Below, in pieces: positions 17,870 to 27,163 of a DNA stretch of 64,000 nucleotides. Numbering within the stretch: position 1 is the first letter of the stretch; each line of letters opens with the position of its first letter. This DNA comes from Coriobacteriia bacterium (GTDB lineage: Bacteria > Actinomycetota > Coriobacteriia > Anaerosomatales > Anaerosomataceae), in contig JAUSBY010000003.1 of assembly GCA_030651765.1 (NCBI GenBank), positions 124,001-188,000 on the forward strand. Direction: 5' to 3'. The notes beneath the pieces were generated by a model. That model ran no database searches. It had not been told where the DNA came from and saw nothing but the letters and a program-made list of their open reading frames with translations. Both the position numbers and the translations under genes were made by a program.

Positions 17870-19072
17870 GTGCCTAGTGGGGATGCCGATTCCGATGACG
17901 TGAGCCCGGGGCGCGTCGGTGTGCGCGAGCGGGCTGGTGCCCTGCTTCGGAGCACCGTGCTTCCCCCGCTTGAAGAGGGCGAACGTCGTCGGCTCGTGTC
18001 GATCGACGCTCTGAGGGGCCTGGCGCTTGCCGGGATGCTGCTCGTCAACAACCATGCGCTAGCCGGTGAGCCGCCGCTGTGGCTCTCGCACGCGGACTGG
18101 GAAGGCCTGCGCTTTGCCGACGTCGTCTTCCCGGCGTTCCTCTTTGTCGCGGGAGTCTCACTCGCGTTCTCGTTCGGCAGGCGCGTCACGCAGCACCCCG
18201 TGCGGGTGTGGGCGCACTTCATCTTCCGCGTGGCCGCGCTCGTGGCGATCGGGGTCGTGCTCAATCACTTCACGTACGGCGATCCGCTCCGCGTGCCGGG
18301 TGTGCTGCAGCGCATCGGGCTCTCGCTTCTCATCGCCGCCCCGTTCGTGCGGCTGAAACCCTGGTGGATCCTCGCGGTCGGGCTGGTGTTGCTCGCGGGG
18401 CACAGCGCAGCGCTCCTGTGGGTGACGCCGCCGACTGTAGCCGAGGGGGCGCTTCGCGCGTTCGAGGCCCTGCCGAGGTACGTCGACACGACCGTGTTCG
18501 GCGCGGAGCATCTCCATCCGAGCGGGTTCGATCCGGAAGGACTGCTCGGTCTCGCTTCGTCGGCGGGCCAGGTGCTGCTCGGCGCCGCGGTCGGCCGTAC
18601 GCTTCACGCCTACCCGCGCAACGCCCGTGCCCTCGTGTGGCTCGCGATAGGCGGGTTCGCGGCGCTCGTGGCCGGCTGGTGGCTCGACCCCGTGGCGCTA
18701 CCGGTGGTCAAGAAGCTGTGGACCGCCTCGTTCGTCCTGGTCACCAGCGGCGCGGCGACCATGATCCTGGTGGCGTTCTACGCGATAGCCGACTGGCTCA
18801 GAGGCGAGCGCCTGATCGCCTGGCTGGTTCCCCCGGGGAGGAACGCCCTTGCCGCATATGTGGGCGCGGCTGCCCTCACGCTGTGGCTGCGTTCGCTCGA
18901 GGTGACCGGGCCTGCGGGTGAGGCGACGAACGCCATCGGCGCGCTGTCGGTCGGTATGGTGACCGCCTTCGGTCCGGTGGCCGGCGCCCTCGGCTACTCG
19001 ACGGCGCACGTGCTGCTGTGGTATGCCGTGACCTCGGCGCTCGACAGGTCGCGGGTGTACATCAAGCTCTAA
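17870..19072 (+). CDS. HGSNAT/DUF1624-type membrane acyltransferase
   Basis: A 400-residue membrane protein of the heparan-alpha-glucosaminide N-acetyltransferase-like group (DUF1624/DUF5009), which moves acetyl groups across the membrane onto sugars in characterised relatives. It has RRLVSIDALRGLALAGMLL near residue 40, FADVVFPAFLFVAGVSLAF, and about ten helices ending with VLLWYAVTSALDRSRVYIKL. The acceptor is unknown; a wall polysaccharide is plausible given the wall genes in this window. GTG at 17870 is used because the upstream frame gives nothing family-like, but an internal start before VSIDALRG is possible. Confidence 0.8.
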   Translation: MPSGDADSDDVSPGRVGVRERAGALLRSTVLPPLEEGERRRLVSIDALRGLALAGMLLVNNHALAGEPPLWLSHADWEGLRFADVVFPAFLFVAGVSLAFSFGRRVTQHPVRVWAHFIFRVAALVAIGVVLNHFTYGDPLRVPGVLQRIGLSLLIAAPFVRLKPWWILAVGLVLLAGHSAALLWVTPPTVAEGALRAFEALPRYVDTTVFGAEHLHPSGFDPEGLLGLASSAGQVLLGAAVGRTLHAYPRNARALVWLAIGGFAALVAGWWLDPVALPVVKKLWTASFVLVTSGAATMILVAFYAIADWLRGERLIAWLVPPGRNALAAYVGAAALTLWLRSLEVTGPAGEATNAIGALSVGMVTAFGPVAGALGYSTAHVLLWYAVTSALDRSRVYIKL

Positions 19073-19095
19073 AGGCAGGCCGGGTCGCGCGGTCC

Positions 19096-20385
19096 CTACT
19101 TCTTGCGGCGTATGTCGAGCTTCATGGTGAGGATGCGGTCGCTGGAGAAGATGCGGGCGGCGATCAGTGCGAAGCCGACGAACCAGAGCAGCTGATACCC
19201 GATACCGAGCCACACTGCGATGTCGTTCCCGAGGAAGAGGTTCTGCGCGGCCGTGAACGCATGCGTGAACGGGATGGCAAGCAGTCCCCACTTGAGCAGC
19301 GGTGATGCCGTGTTCAGGTTCACGAACATGGTGAGCATGTACGGCACCATGAGCAGCACCATGAGCGGCGTGAGGAGTGCTGCCGCGGCCTTCACGCTCT
19401 CGGCGAACGCGCCGAGGATGATCGCGATCGAAAGCGCGAGCAGGATGCCTGCGAAAAGCGAGAGCCCGAGCATCACGTAGTCGGCGGGACCGAGCACGAG
19501 CCCGAGCTGGGTCATCGCCGCGCGCGACGCCTGCATCGCCGCGTCGGCACCGCCGCCACCGAGGCTCGTCTCGAGCCCGGCCATGTACTGCTGCATGCCG
19601 AGCATGTACGCGGCTGCCGCCACGAGCGACACGAGCCCGGCCGCGACCATCTTGGCGGTGACCAGCGAGGTGCGGCTCACAGGGTAGGAGAGCAGCGTCT
19701 CGAGGGTCTTGTTCTCCTTCTCGGTGGCGATCGTCGTGGCGATGAGCTGGGCCGCGAAGATGATGACGATGAACAGCACGATCGGGATGAACGTGGTCTG
19801 CTGGGCGATGAACGCGCCGACCACATCCGGGCTCGTGGCCGCCGTCTCCTCGCCCACGGTGACGCGATGCTCGACGCGAAGCGGCGTCTGCAGTAGCTCG
19901 AGCGGGGCGTCCGGCGCGAAGCGCGTCGCGAACGCGGTGGCGAGCGCCTGGTTGGCGGTCGCAAGGCCGGCCTGCATCTCGGCGGTCCCCTGCATGCCGA
20001 GGAACGAGAAGTCGGTCATGACCGCGTGCGCCTCAACGGCGAGCGGCTCCTCGCTCTCGAGCGAGGTCGCGAAGCCCTCGGGCACGGTCACGAACAGGCC
20101 GACGCCGTCGGCGGAATGCTCGTCGATCACCGTTTGCGTCTCGGCATCTTCTGCCACCGTGACGTCGAGACCGACCGACTCGAGTGACGCGATGACCGTC
20201 TGCGAGGCTACCGAGAGGTCGTTGTCGATGACGACGAGGCGCGTGCTGCCGTCGCCGTCGCCCGCCGAGCCGATGACGCCGCCGAGGGCGATGAAGATGA
20301 CGACGATGGCGACGAACGGGCCAAGCATCTGAAACGTCACCAGTTCGCGGAGTTCCTTGCGCAGCAGAACGCCGAACGTCCTCAT
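19096..20385 (-). CDS. ABC-2 family exporter permease (NatB-like)
   Basis: A 429-residue permease with TM1 about 20-42, a large extracytoplasmic region about 43-205, and five or six helices in the C-terminal half (FIPIVLFIVIIFAAQLI, IAIILGAFAESVKAAAALL, and others). The motif TEKENKTLETLLSYPVSR is typical of NatB/YhaP-type ABC-2 permeases, which export Na+, drugs or unknown molecules. Its start overlaps the ATPase stop by four bases, so the two act together. The substrate cannot be deduced. Confidence 0.88.
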   Translation of the reverse strand: MRTFGVLLRKELRELVTFQMLGPFVAIVVIFIALGGVIGSAGDGDGSTRLVVIDNDLSVASQTVIASLESVGLDVTVAEDAETQTVIDEHSADGVGLFVTVPEGFATSLESEEPLAVEAHAVMTDFSFLGMQGTAEMQAGLATANQALATAFATRFAPDAPLELLQTPLRVEHRVTVGEETAATSPDVVGAFIAQQTTFIPIVLFIVIIFAAQLIATTIATEKENKTLETLLSYPVSRTSLVTAKMVAAGLVSLVAAAAYMLGMQQYMAGLETSLGGGGADAAMQASRAAMTQLGLVLGPADYVMLGLSLFAGILLALSIAIILGAFAESVKAAAALLTPLMVLLMVPYMLTMFVNLNTASPLLKWGLLAIPFTHAFTAAQNLFLGNDIAVWLGIGYQLLWFVGFALIAARIFSSDRILTMKLDIRRKK

Positions 20386-21128
20386 CGCGCCACCGCCTCT
20401 CGGTCGGCGCCCGCCAGTCGCCCGAAGACCGTCTCGAGATTGTCGGCGTCATGGCGCGCCTTGAGCTCGGCGGCCGTGCCGGTGTCCCGGATCACGCCGC
20501 GGTCGATGATGCCGACGCGGTCGGAGAGGTACTCGATCTCGAGCATGTTGTGGCTGGAGAGCAGTACCGACATGCCCTGGCGCGCGAGTTCGCGCACCCG
20601 GTCGCGGATCTCGAGCGCGTTCAGGACGTCGAGGCCGCTCGTCGGCTCGTCGAGGATCGCCAGGCGCGGTCGTGTCATGACGGTGCGGGCGAGCAGCAGC
20701 TTCCGGCTCATGCCCTTGCTGTACGATCCGAGCTTGTCATGGAGGCGGTCGCCGAGGCCCGAGACCTCGCGGGCCACCTCGACCGCTTCGGCCACGCGTG
20801 CTTTCTCGGCGAAGAAGATCTGTGCCACGAAGGTCAGGTAGTCGATCGCCTTCATGTTCTTGTAGGCGCCGGCCTCCTCGGGCAGGTACGAGATGATGCG
20901 GCGCACGCTGTCGGCGTCTTTGACGACATCGAGTCCGTCCACCTCGATCGTGCCGCCGGAAGGCCGCAGGATCGTGGCCACCATGCGGAGCGTGGTCGTC
21001 TTGCCCGCCCCGTTGGGGCCGATGAGCGCGTAGATCTCGCCCGGGGCGATCTGGAAGTCGATCCCCGCGACGGCCTCGAGTTCGCCGTAGGACTTGCGCA
21101 GCCCTCTGGCCGCGAGCAGTGACGACAT
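20382..21128 (-). CDS. ABC-2 exporter ATP-binding protein (NatA-like)
   Basis: A 248-residue ATPase partner of the downstream permease. Walker A GPNGAGKTT (37-45), signature YSKGMSRKLLLARTVM (a degenerate LSGGQ, common in NatA/CcmA-type proteins), Walker B LAILDEPTSGLD, and H-loop LLSSHNMLEIEYLSDRV. ATG at 21128 has GGGGG 7 bases upstream; the longer open frame upstream lacks family sequence and crosses the divergent promoter region. The permease gene follows with a four-base overlap. Confidence 0.94.
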   Translation of the reverse strand: MSSLLAARGLRKSYGELEAVAGIDFQIAPGEIYALIGPNGAGKTTTLRMVATILRPSGGTIEVDGLDVVKDADSVRRIISYLPEEAGAYKNMKAIDYLTFVAQIFFAEKARVAEAVEVAREVSGLGDRLHDKLGSYSKGMSRKLLLARTVMTRPRLAILDEPTSGLDVLNALEIRDRVRELARQGMSVLLSSHNMLEIEYLSDRVGIIDRGVIRDTGTAAELKARHDADNLETVFGRLAGADREAVAR

Positions 21129-21183
21129 GTGGAACCCCCTTCGTGCTGCGCGCACGCCGTAGGAGCCGGCGCGGCTGCTCGTA

Positions 21184-21218
21184 CTTCGAGGCCGCATGCG
21201 GCCTCGAAGCCCTATGAT
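21184..21218. promoter_or_regulatory. 26-bp perfect palindrome overlapping a putative promoter
   Basis: Bases 21184-21209 read CTTCGAGGCCGCA followed by its exact reverse complement. Four bases later a TATGAT -10-like box (21213-21218) precedes the metallopeptidase gene, so the palindrome covers its -35 region and lies 55 bases upstream of the divergent ABC gene. It could be an operator for both directions or a cruciform/hairpin site. Confidence 0.55.
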
Positions 21219-21260
21219 ACCCGATGTACTGTACGTCGGCTCCGGGCCCGGAAGGCGCTT

Positions 21261-21824
21261 GTGCCTCACGATCGCTTCATCGTTCACGACGACGAGCGCA
21301 TCCCGTACGGGATCGTCCGGTCGGCTCGCCGTACGGTTGCCATCGTCGTGGGCGCGGATGCCGCCGTCCTCGTGCGGGCGCCGCATCGGGTCTCGGAGCG
21401 CGAGGTCGAGCGACTCCTGCTCGAGCGTGCCGGTTGGGTTGCGCGCAAGCGGGAGGAGATCGGGCGGCTCGGCCCGGCTGTCGCGCCGGCCCCGCTCGGG
21501 CCGAAGGAGCGTGCCGAGGCGCGTCGGCTGCTCGCCGGACGGTTGGATGTCTGCTGGGCGGCGTTCGCCCGGCCGGGCGAGGAGAAGCCGACGCTTCGGG
21601 TGCGCGTGATGAGGTCGCGCTGGGGGAGCCTGATCGAGGGCCGCCGCATGTCGCTCAACGCCCGGCTGGCGCGCGCACCGGTCGAGTGCATCGACAGCGT
21701 CGTCTACCACGAGCTCTGTCACATGCGCGAAGCCGGACACGGTCCGGAGTTCTACCGCGAACTCGCGCGCTACGTGCCCGACTGGAAGGCGAGGCGGTCC
21801 GAGCTCAGGCGGCTGGTGCTGTAA
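21261..21824 (+). CDS. YgjP/M48-type zinc metallopeptidase domain protein
   Basis: A 187-residue cytosolic protein of the YgjP-like (DUF45) metallopeptidase family. The zinc site is intact: YHELCHMREAGHGPEFY, with the HExxH-type histidines and a downstream His. The family motif RSRWGSLIEGRRMSLNARL precedes it. GTG at 21261 is chosen because GGAAGG lies 5 bases upstream; the earlier open frame runs into the divergent promoter palindrome. Substrates are unknown. Reported family links to nucleotide or restriction-associated loci are not seen here. Confidence 0.85.
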   Translation: MPHDRFIVHDDERIPYGIVRSARRTVAIVVGADAAVLVRAPHRVSEREVERLLLERAGWVARKREEIGRLGPAVAPAPLGPKERAEARRLLAGRLDVCWAAFARPGEEKPTLRVRVMRSRWGSLIEGRRMSLNARLARAPVECIDSVVYHELCHMREAGHGPEFYRELARYVPDWKARRSELRRLVL

Positions 21825-21830
21825 AGCCGC

Positions 21831-24095
21831 CTACTTCAACGTCTGGCTGATCTGGTCGCGCACGGCCTGCGAGACCGCACCTGTGCCGCCGAGGTAGTAG
21901 ACGGTGCCGATCTCGGCCTTAGCCGCGCCGAGCGCGGAGCCGGTCGATGGCGCCAGAGTCTTCGGCGTCGTCAGCACGATGACCGACCCCTTCTTCGCCG
22001 CGAGCATGCCGCCGGCCAGCGCATCCGGGTAGTTCTCGCCGGTCGCCACCGAGGTGCCGTCCCAGACAAGTCCTGCCGAGCCGACTCCGTACTGTGCGAT
22101 CTTCACGCCGGTCTCGTAACGGTTGCTGCCGTACAGACGCGTCGTGTCGGTGATGGCCGAGCGGAGTGCGCCTTCGTACGCCGCCGAGACTGCACCCGTA
22201 CCGCCGAGGATGATGACCTTCTTGACGCCGTCGGCTTTCATCTGGCTCGCGAGCGTGGCGGGGGTGCCCTTCGGGTCGGCCAGGTAGATCGGCCACCTGC
22301 GAGCCGCGGCGAGTGAGGAGCCGGCGAGCGCGTCGGGGAAGTTCGTGCCGGTGGCCACGAGGGCCGTCCCGTCCCAGCCGCCGTTGGCCTGCTTGGCCGC
22401 CGCCTGGGCCACCTTGCGTGCCGTGTCGTAGCGGTTGGAGCCGCTGATGCGATCGATCTTGGTGATGCCGGCCGCGCGGAGGCCGGCCTCGACCTGCGTT
22501 CCTACCGCTCCCGTTCCGCCGAGGATGATGGCGTGCGTGGCGCCCAGACGCTTGATCGCGTCAGCGGCCTCGGTCGGTAGCGATTTGGGCAGCGTGAGCA
22601 GGATCGGTCCGTTGTAGGCGCCCGCAAGTGCCGCGCCGCCGAGCGCGTCGGGGAAGTTCTCCCCGGTGGCGATGACCACGGTGGTGGCGCCGCCCGGCGG
22701 GAACGCCTTGCCCGCGATGGCGGCTGCCGTCGCGTAGCGGTTCGCTCCGGCGACCGGCTGCGGCGTGAACGGCAGCGGCACCGGGTTGGGCTTCGGTACG
22801 AACGTCGCGTAGGAGTTGCGGATCGTGTTGCCCGCCTCAACAGCCGCCTGGACCTGCACGACCTGTTCGGCCGCAGACGCGCCGATGTTGCGCCGGTGAC
22901 GTGCCACGCCGAAGAGGTCGGTCGTGGTCGTGCCGGTGACCGTGCCGCTCGGGTGGGTCCAGATGAACGTGACGGGAAGACCCGCGATAGGCTTTCCGGC
23001 GGCGTTCAGGCAGACGACGTGCGCCGTGACCTGCGTGTTCTGTAGCGGCGTGTAGTTGGATACCGCCGTCTTGATGTAGTCGATCACGTCGGTCGGGATG
23101 ATGACCGCGGTGTCCGAGGCGACCTGGCCACCGGACGTCACCTTGGTCGTGACGACGATCTCCTTGCCGAGTACCTCGTTGCCGAGTTCGACCCAGCTTG
23201 TCGCGCGTCCCTCGGCATCGGTGATGGCGGTCTCCACGAGCGTCCCGGCCCGGAGTGGCCACCTGAACTCGACGCGAACGCCCTCGACCGGCTTGCCAGC
23301 GGCGTCGGTGCAGTCGGCGTAGACGGCCACGCCGATGTTGTTGCTGACGTAGACCTTGCGGGCTGTGGCCGTGACCACGCCGGGACCCGAGATCCCCTTG
23401 CCCGAGGGCACCGTGGCGATGATGTCGGCGAGTCCGTTCACAGCTGCGCCGAGGTTCTGCTTCGTGAGTGTGAGAGCCGTGCCGGTGAGTCCGTTCGCCT
23501 TGTAAGACGAGCGGAGCGAAGCGTACGTCGGGCGGATCCCCACCGCATAGTCCAGCGTGTACTTGCGGATGTCGGTGATCGGCAGACGAGAGCGCGATGT
23601 GATCCAGCTGGACACGTTGCCCGGGTCGCGGTGGTAGGAGTCGACCTCGAGCTCATAGTCAAGGTGCTCAGCGCTCTCGGTGGTATCGCCTTCCGTGAGG
23701 TCGACGTGGTAGACGACGGACATGTCCGTGAAGTAGTGCGAGAGCCAGCCGAGCTGCTTGCTCGCTTCGTTGTAGTTGCCGGCCTGGTAGGCCGTGACCA
23801 TATCGTAGTAGCGGTCGGCGACCTGCTGTGGTCCGCCGCGTCCACCGCCGGTGGGGCGGAACAGGTGGTTGACCACGTCGCCGAAGACCATATCCGGGTC
23901 GTCTGAGGCTGCAAGCGCGACGTCGCGCACGACCCACGGTGCGTTCACCATGTCGAGCGCTTCGTCGATGACCCAGTCGTGTGTGCCGTAGCCGTTGCCG
24001 TCGTTCGGCCCGTTCGACCAGGCCATCGCCGGGAGCGGCACCAGCATCGAGAGGACGATCGTAAGGGCCACGAGGCCGGTGGTGCGGAATCGCAT
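21831..24095 (-). CDS. Secreted zinc phospholipase C-like protein with Ig-like domains and three wall-binding-2 repeats
   Basis: A 754-residue exported protein. The signal peptide ends AMA-Trp26, so cleavage would expose an N-terminal Trp, as in zinc phospholipases C, where Trp1 binds zinc. Matching ligands follow: His39 (GTHDW), His77 (NHLF), His120 and Asp124 (LSHYFTD), His130 (VYHVD), and His144/Glu148 (HLDYE). After the catalytic module (26-265) come two bacterial Ig-like domains (about 265-465, each with KPVEGVRVEF/KPIAGLPVTF-type strands) and three cell-wall-binding-2 repeats (about 475-754, NRYATAAAIA...ILGGTGAV). ATG at 24095 has GGAG 8 bases upstream. It is probably a wall-retained lipid or phosphodiester hydrolase; the actual substrate is unknown. 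Confidence 0.83.
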   Translation of the reverse strand: MRFRTTGLVALTIVLSMLVPLPAMAWSNGPNDGNGYGTHDWVIDEALDMVNAPWVVRDVALAASDDPDMVFGDVVNHLFRPTGGGRGGPQQVADRYYDMVTAYQAGNYNEASKQLGWLSHYFTDMSVVYHVDLTEGDTTESAEHLDYELEVDSYHRDPGNVSSWITSRSRLPITDIRKYTLDYAVGIRPTYASLRSSYKANGLTGTALTLTKQNLGAAVNGLADIIATVPSGKGISGPGVVTATARKVYVSNNIGVAVYADCTDAAGKPVEGVRVEFRWPLRAGTLVETAITDAEGRATSWVELGNEVLGKEIVVTTKVTSGGQVASDTAVIIPTDVIDYIKTAVSNYTPLQNTQVTAHVVCLNAAGKPIAGLPVTFIWTHPSGTVTGTTTTDLFGVARHRRNIGASAAEQVVQVQAAVEAGNTIRNSYATFVPKPNPVPLPFTPQPVAGANRYATAAAIAGKAFPPGGATTVVIATGENFPDALGGAALAGAYNGPILLTLPKSLPTEAADAIKRLGATHAIILGGTGAVGTQVEAGLRAAGITKIDRISGSNRYDTARKVAQAAAKQANGGWDGTALVATGTNFPDALAGSSLAAARRWPIYLADPKGTPATLASQMKADGVKKVIILGGTGAVSAAYEGALRSAITDTTRLYGSNRYETGVKIAQYGVGSAGLVWDGTSVATGENYPDALAGGMLAAKKGSVIVLTTPKTLAPSTGSALGAAKAEIGTVYYLGGTGAVSQAVRDQISQTLK

Positions 24096-24184
24096 GCGTA
24101 TTCTCCTGTGTGTAACCGGGGGCGTCACACTAGGAATATCGGCCGCTGGCCATGCCCGCATGAGCGTGGGGCGACGGGCGGCAC

Positions 24185-25150
24185 CTACGCGACGGGCGCG
24201 CTCACGAACAACAGCGCGACGTATGCCGCGTAGGTCGCGAGGAAGACGCCCCCGGCAAGTCGGCCGATCCGGCCACGCCCGAGCAGCAGCGGAACCACGG
24301 CGAGCGAGGCCGCGACCATGACCCACACGTCTACGTGCGCCATATGCGGGGCGACCGCTATCGGCCGCACGAGCGCGGTGGCGCCGATGATGCCGAGCGC
24401 GTTGAAGAGGTTGGAGCCGAGAACGTTGCCGACCGCGACGTCCGAATGTCCGCGAAACGCAGCCATCACGCTTGTTGCCAACTCGGGGAGCGATGTTCCC
24501 AGGGCCACGAGCGTCAGGCCGATGACCGCTTCGGACAGACCGAACGTGCGGGCGATCTCGGTGGCGCCGGTGACGAGGAGCTGGGAACCGACGACGAGAG
24601 ACGCGAGCCCCGCGGCCAGATAGGCCGCCGAGATCCCCACCGACGTCGGCACCGTCAGCTCCTCGGCCTCGTGGGTGTGGAGTTCTGCGGCAGGGTCGGA
24701 ATCGTCTCGCAACTCGGCCCGGTACGAGTACGCGATGTAGCCGACGAGCCCGGCGAGCAGCACGAGACCGGTGACCGGGCCGATCCGCCCGAGCATGGCA
24801 GCCAGCGCGAGGGCTACCACGGACCCGGCCATGAACAAGGTGTCGCGGCGGAGCGCCAGCGGCTTGACGACGATCGGGGCGATGAGCGCCGAGATGCCGA
24901 GCACGCCAAGCACGTTGAAGACGTTGCTGCCTACGACGTTGCCGAGCGCGATGTCCGAGCTGCCCCTGAGAGCCGCGCCGACGCTGACGACGAGCTCCGG
25001 CGCCGATGTCGCCGCCGCGACGACGGTCATGCCGATGAGGAGCGGGGAGAGTCCGAAGCGGCGAGAGAGGGCGACGGCGCCGCGGACCAGCAGTTCGCCG
25101 CCGCCGAACAGCAGCACGAAGCCCAAGAGGGCAGACAGATACATCGTCAC
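24185..25150 (-). CDS. Calcium/sodium antiporter (CaxA/YrbG family)
   Basis: A 321-residue membrane cation exchanger with about ten helices and two inverted alpha repeats: VVAAATSAPELVVSVGAALRG with GNVVGSNVFNVLGVLG, and LVALGTSLPELATSVMAAFRG with GNVLGSNLFNALGIIG. The conserved acidic residues in SAPE/SLPE form the ion site. A cytoplasmic acidic loop (about 140-165, SDPAAELHTHEAEE) separates the halves. Start is either GTG at 25150 or ATG at 25144; neither has a strong ribosome-binding site. Probably exports Ca2+ using Na+. Confidence 0.93.
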   Translation of the reverse strand: MTMYLSALLGFVLLFGGGELLVRGAVALSRRFGLSPLLIGMTVVAAATSAPELVVSVGAALRGSSDIALGNVVGSNVFNVLGVLGISALIAPIVVKPLALRRDTLFMAGSVVALALAAMLGRIGPVTGLVLLAGLVGYIAYSYRAELRDDSDPAAELHTHEAEELTVPTSVGISAAYLAAGLASLVVGSQLLVTGATEIARTFGLSEAVIGLTLVALGTSLPELATSVMAAFRGHSDVAVGNVLGSNLFNALGIIGATALVRPIAVAPHMAHVDVWVMVAASLAVVPLLLGRGRIGRLAGGVFLATYAAYVALLFVSAPVA

Positions 25151-25174
25151 GTGAGGGTACTCGCTTTCATGGGC

Positions 25175-27163
25175 CTAGACGGCCTTCTCGTATGCGTCCA
25201 CGAACTGGCTATTGTACAGGTCGCAGTAGAATCCGCCGCCGGCCATGAGCTCGGCGTGTGTGCCCTTCTCGATGATCGCGCCCTCGTTCATCACGAGGAT
25301 GAGATCAGCGCCACGGATCGTGGAGAGACGGTGGGCGATCACGAAACTCGTGCGCCCCTCCATCAGCCGGCTCATCGCCTGCTGGATGAGGGACTCGGTC
25401 CGCGTGTCCACCGAGCTGGTCGCCTCGTCGAGGATCAGTATCGGCGGATCTGCAAGAAACGCGCGGGCGATCGTGAGCAGCTGCCGCTGTCCGGCCGATA
25501 TGTTGGAGCTCTCGTCGTTGAGTTCGGTGTCGTATCCATCGGCAAGCGTCCGTACGAAGTGGTCCACGTGCGCCGCGCGTGCCGCGTTCATGACCTGCTC
25601 GTCGGTGGCGTTCTCGCGTCCGTACGCCAGGTTATCGCGGATGGTCCCTTTGAACAGCCACGTGTCCTGCAGCACCATACCGAACGTCCGGCGCAGGTCG
25701 TCTCGGGTCATGTCGCGCGTGTCCACGCCGTCTATGAGGATGGCCCCGCCGTCGAGCTCGTAGAAGCGCATGAGCAGATTCACGAGCGTGGTCTTGCCGG
25801 CCCCCGTAGGGCCGACGATGGCAACGGTCCGGCCGGGAAGCGCCTCGAGGTCGAGCCCCTCGATGAGGGGTTTGTCGGCCGAGTAGCTGAACGTGACGTC
25901 GCGGAATTCGACGTGTCCCCGGGCACCGGCGAGCTGCACCGGCGTCGTCGTCTCCGGGACCTCCTCCTCGGCGTCGAGGAGTTCGAACACCCGCTCGGCG
26001 GAGGCAGCAGCAGACTGGAGCACGTTGGCGATCGACGCGGTCTGCACGATCGGCTGGGTGAACTGGCGCGAGTACTGGATGAACGCCTGAACGTCGCCGA
26101 GCGAGAGCGTGCCGCCGGCGACCTTCAGCCCGCCGATCACGGCGATGCCCACGTAGTTGAGGTTGTTGAGGAAGCCGAGGGACGGCTGGATGGTGCCCGA
26201 GATGAACTGCGCGCGGAACGAAGCGTCGTAGAGATCCTCGTTCTCGGCGTCGAAGATCTCGACGGCCTCGGCCTGTCGGCCGAAGACCTTGACGACCGCA
26301 TGACCGGTGAACATCTCCTCCACGTGGCCGTTAAGACGCCCCGTGCGCTCCCACTGTGCGGCGAACTGCTTCTGCGAGCGCTTGGCGATGAACATGGTCA
26401 CCACGACCGCCGCTGGGATCACGAGAAGCGAGATCGCGGCGAGCAGCGGCGAGATCCAGAACATCATGCCGAGCACGCCGACGATCGTGAGCAGCGACGT
26501 GATCACCTGCGTGGCCGACTGTTGGAGCGTCTGCGCGATGTTGTCGATGTCGTTGGTCACCCGTGAGAGCGTGTCGCCGCGCGCGTTGTCGTCGAAGTAT
26601 GCGAGCGGCAGCCGGGTGATCTTCTCGTCCACCTGGCGGCGCAAGCCGTAGATCGTCCGCTGCGTGACGCCGGCCATGATGTACCCCTGCATCCAGTTGA
26701 ACGCCGCCGAGGCCAGGTAGATCGCGGCGAGCATGCCGAGCAGTCGTGCGATGGCGTCGAAGTCCACTCCGGCACCGGGCGTGAGCGTCATCGCCTCGAG
26801 CATGTCGGCGAGCTGCTCCTCGCCGGCGGCACGCAGGCCGCCGATCGCCTGCTCCTGCGTGACGCCTTCCGGGAACTGCTCGCTGATGACGCCCTCGAAC
26901 AGCAGGTTGGTCGCCTGGCCGAGGATCCTCGGTCCGATGACGTTGAGGGCGACGCTGGAGACGGTCAGCGCGATGACGATGCCGATCAGGAGCGCGTGCG
27001 GGCGGAGGTAGCCGCCGAGCCGCTTGAGCGCTCCGGAGAAGTCCTTGCTCTTGGCGCCGCCGGCCATGAGGCCGTGTCCGCCGGGGCCCATCATCGGACC
27101 GCCGGGTCCCGGGCCGCGCCCGGGTCCGGCCGGCGGGGTCGCAGGTGCTGTGCGCTCGCTCAT
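25175..27163 (-). CDS. Heterodimeric ABC exporter, subunit B (consensus ATPase motifs)
   Basis: A 662-residue multidrug-type half-transporter. A Gly/Pro/Met-rich N-terminus (PGRGPGPGGPMMGPGG) precedes six membrane helices (about 70-360) and a nucleotide-binding domain with Walker A GPTGAGKTTL, Walker B LILDEATSSVD with catalytic Glu, and H-loop IAHRLSTI. Its signature is ISAGQ instead of LSGGQ. The start at 27163 overlaps the upstream subunit by four bases and has GGAGG 5 bases ahead. With the partner encoded just before it, it forms an asymmetric pair of the TM287/288 or BmrCD kind; the substrate is unknown, likely a hydrophobic compound. Confidence 0.94.
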   Translation of the reverse strand: MSERTAPATPPAGPGRGPGPGGPMMGPGGHGLMAGGAKSKDFSGALKRLGGYLRPHALLIGIVIALTVSSVALNVIGPRILGQATNLLFEGVISEQFPEGVTQEQAIGGLRAAGEEQLADMLEAMTLTPGAGVDFDAIARLLGMLAAIYLASAAFNWMQGYIMAGVTQRTIYGLRRQVDEKITRLPLAYFDDNARGDTLSRVTNDIDNIAQTLQQSATQVITSLLTIVGVLGMMFWISPLLAAISLLVIPAAVVVTMFIAKRSQKQFAAQWERTGRLNGHVEEMFTGHAVVKVFGRQAEAVEIFDAENEDLYDASFRAQFISGTIQPSLGFLNNLNYVGIAVIGGLKVAGGTLSLGDVQAFIQYSRQFTQPIVQTASIANVLQSAAASAERVFELLDAEEEVPETTTPVQLAGARGHVEFRDVTFSYSADKPLIEGLDLEALPGRTVAIVGPTGAGKTTLVNLLMRFYELDGGAILIDGVDTRDMTRDDLRRTFGMVLQDTWLFKGTIRDNLAYGRENATDEQVMNAARAAHVDHFVRTLADGYDTELNDESSNISAGQRQLLTIARAFLADPPILILDEATSSVDTRTESLIQQAMSRLMEGRTSFVIAHRLSTIRGADLILVMNEGAIIEKGTHAELMAGGGFYCDLYNSQFVDAYEKAV

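Noticed and set aside
24335-26566. A 743-codon open frame on the plus strand opposite the antiporter and ABC exporter genes
   Set aside because: Its Arg/Gly/Asp/His-rich composition is what high-GC coding DNA gives in the opposite strand; the minus-strand genes have complete family motifs and good ribosome-binding sites.
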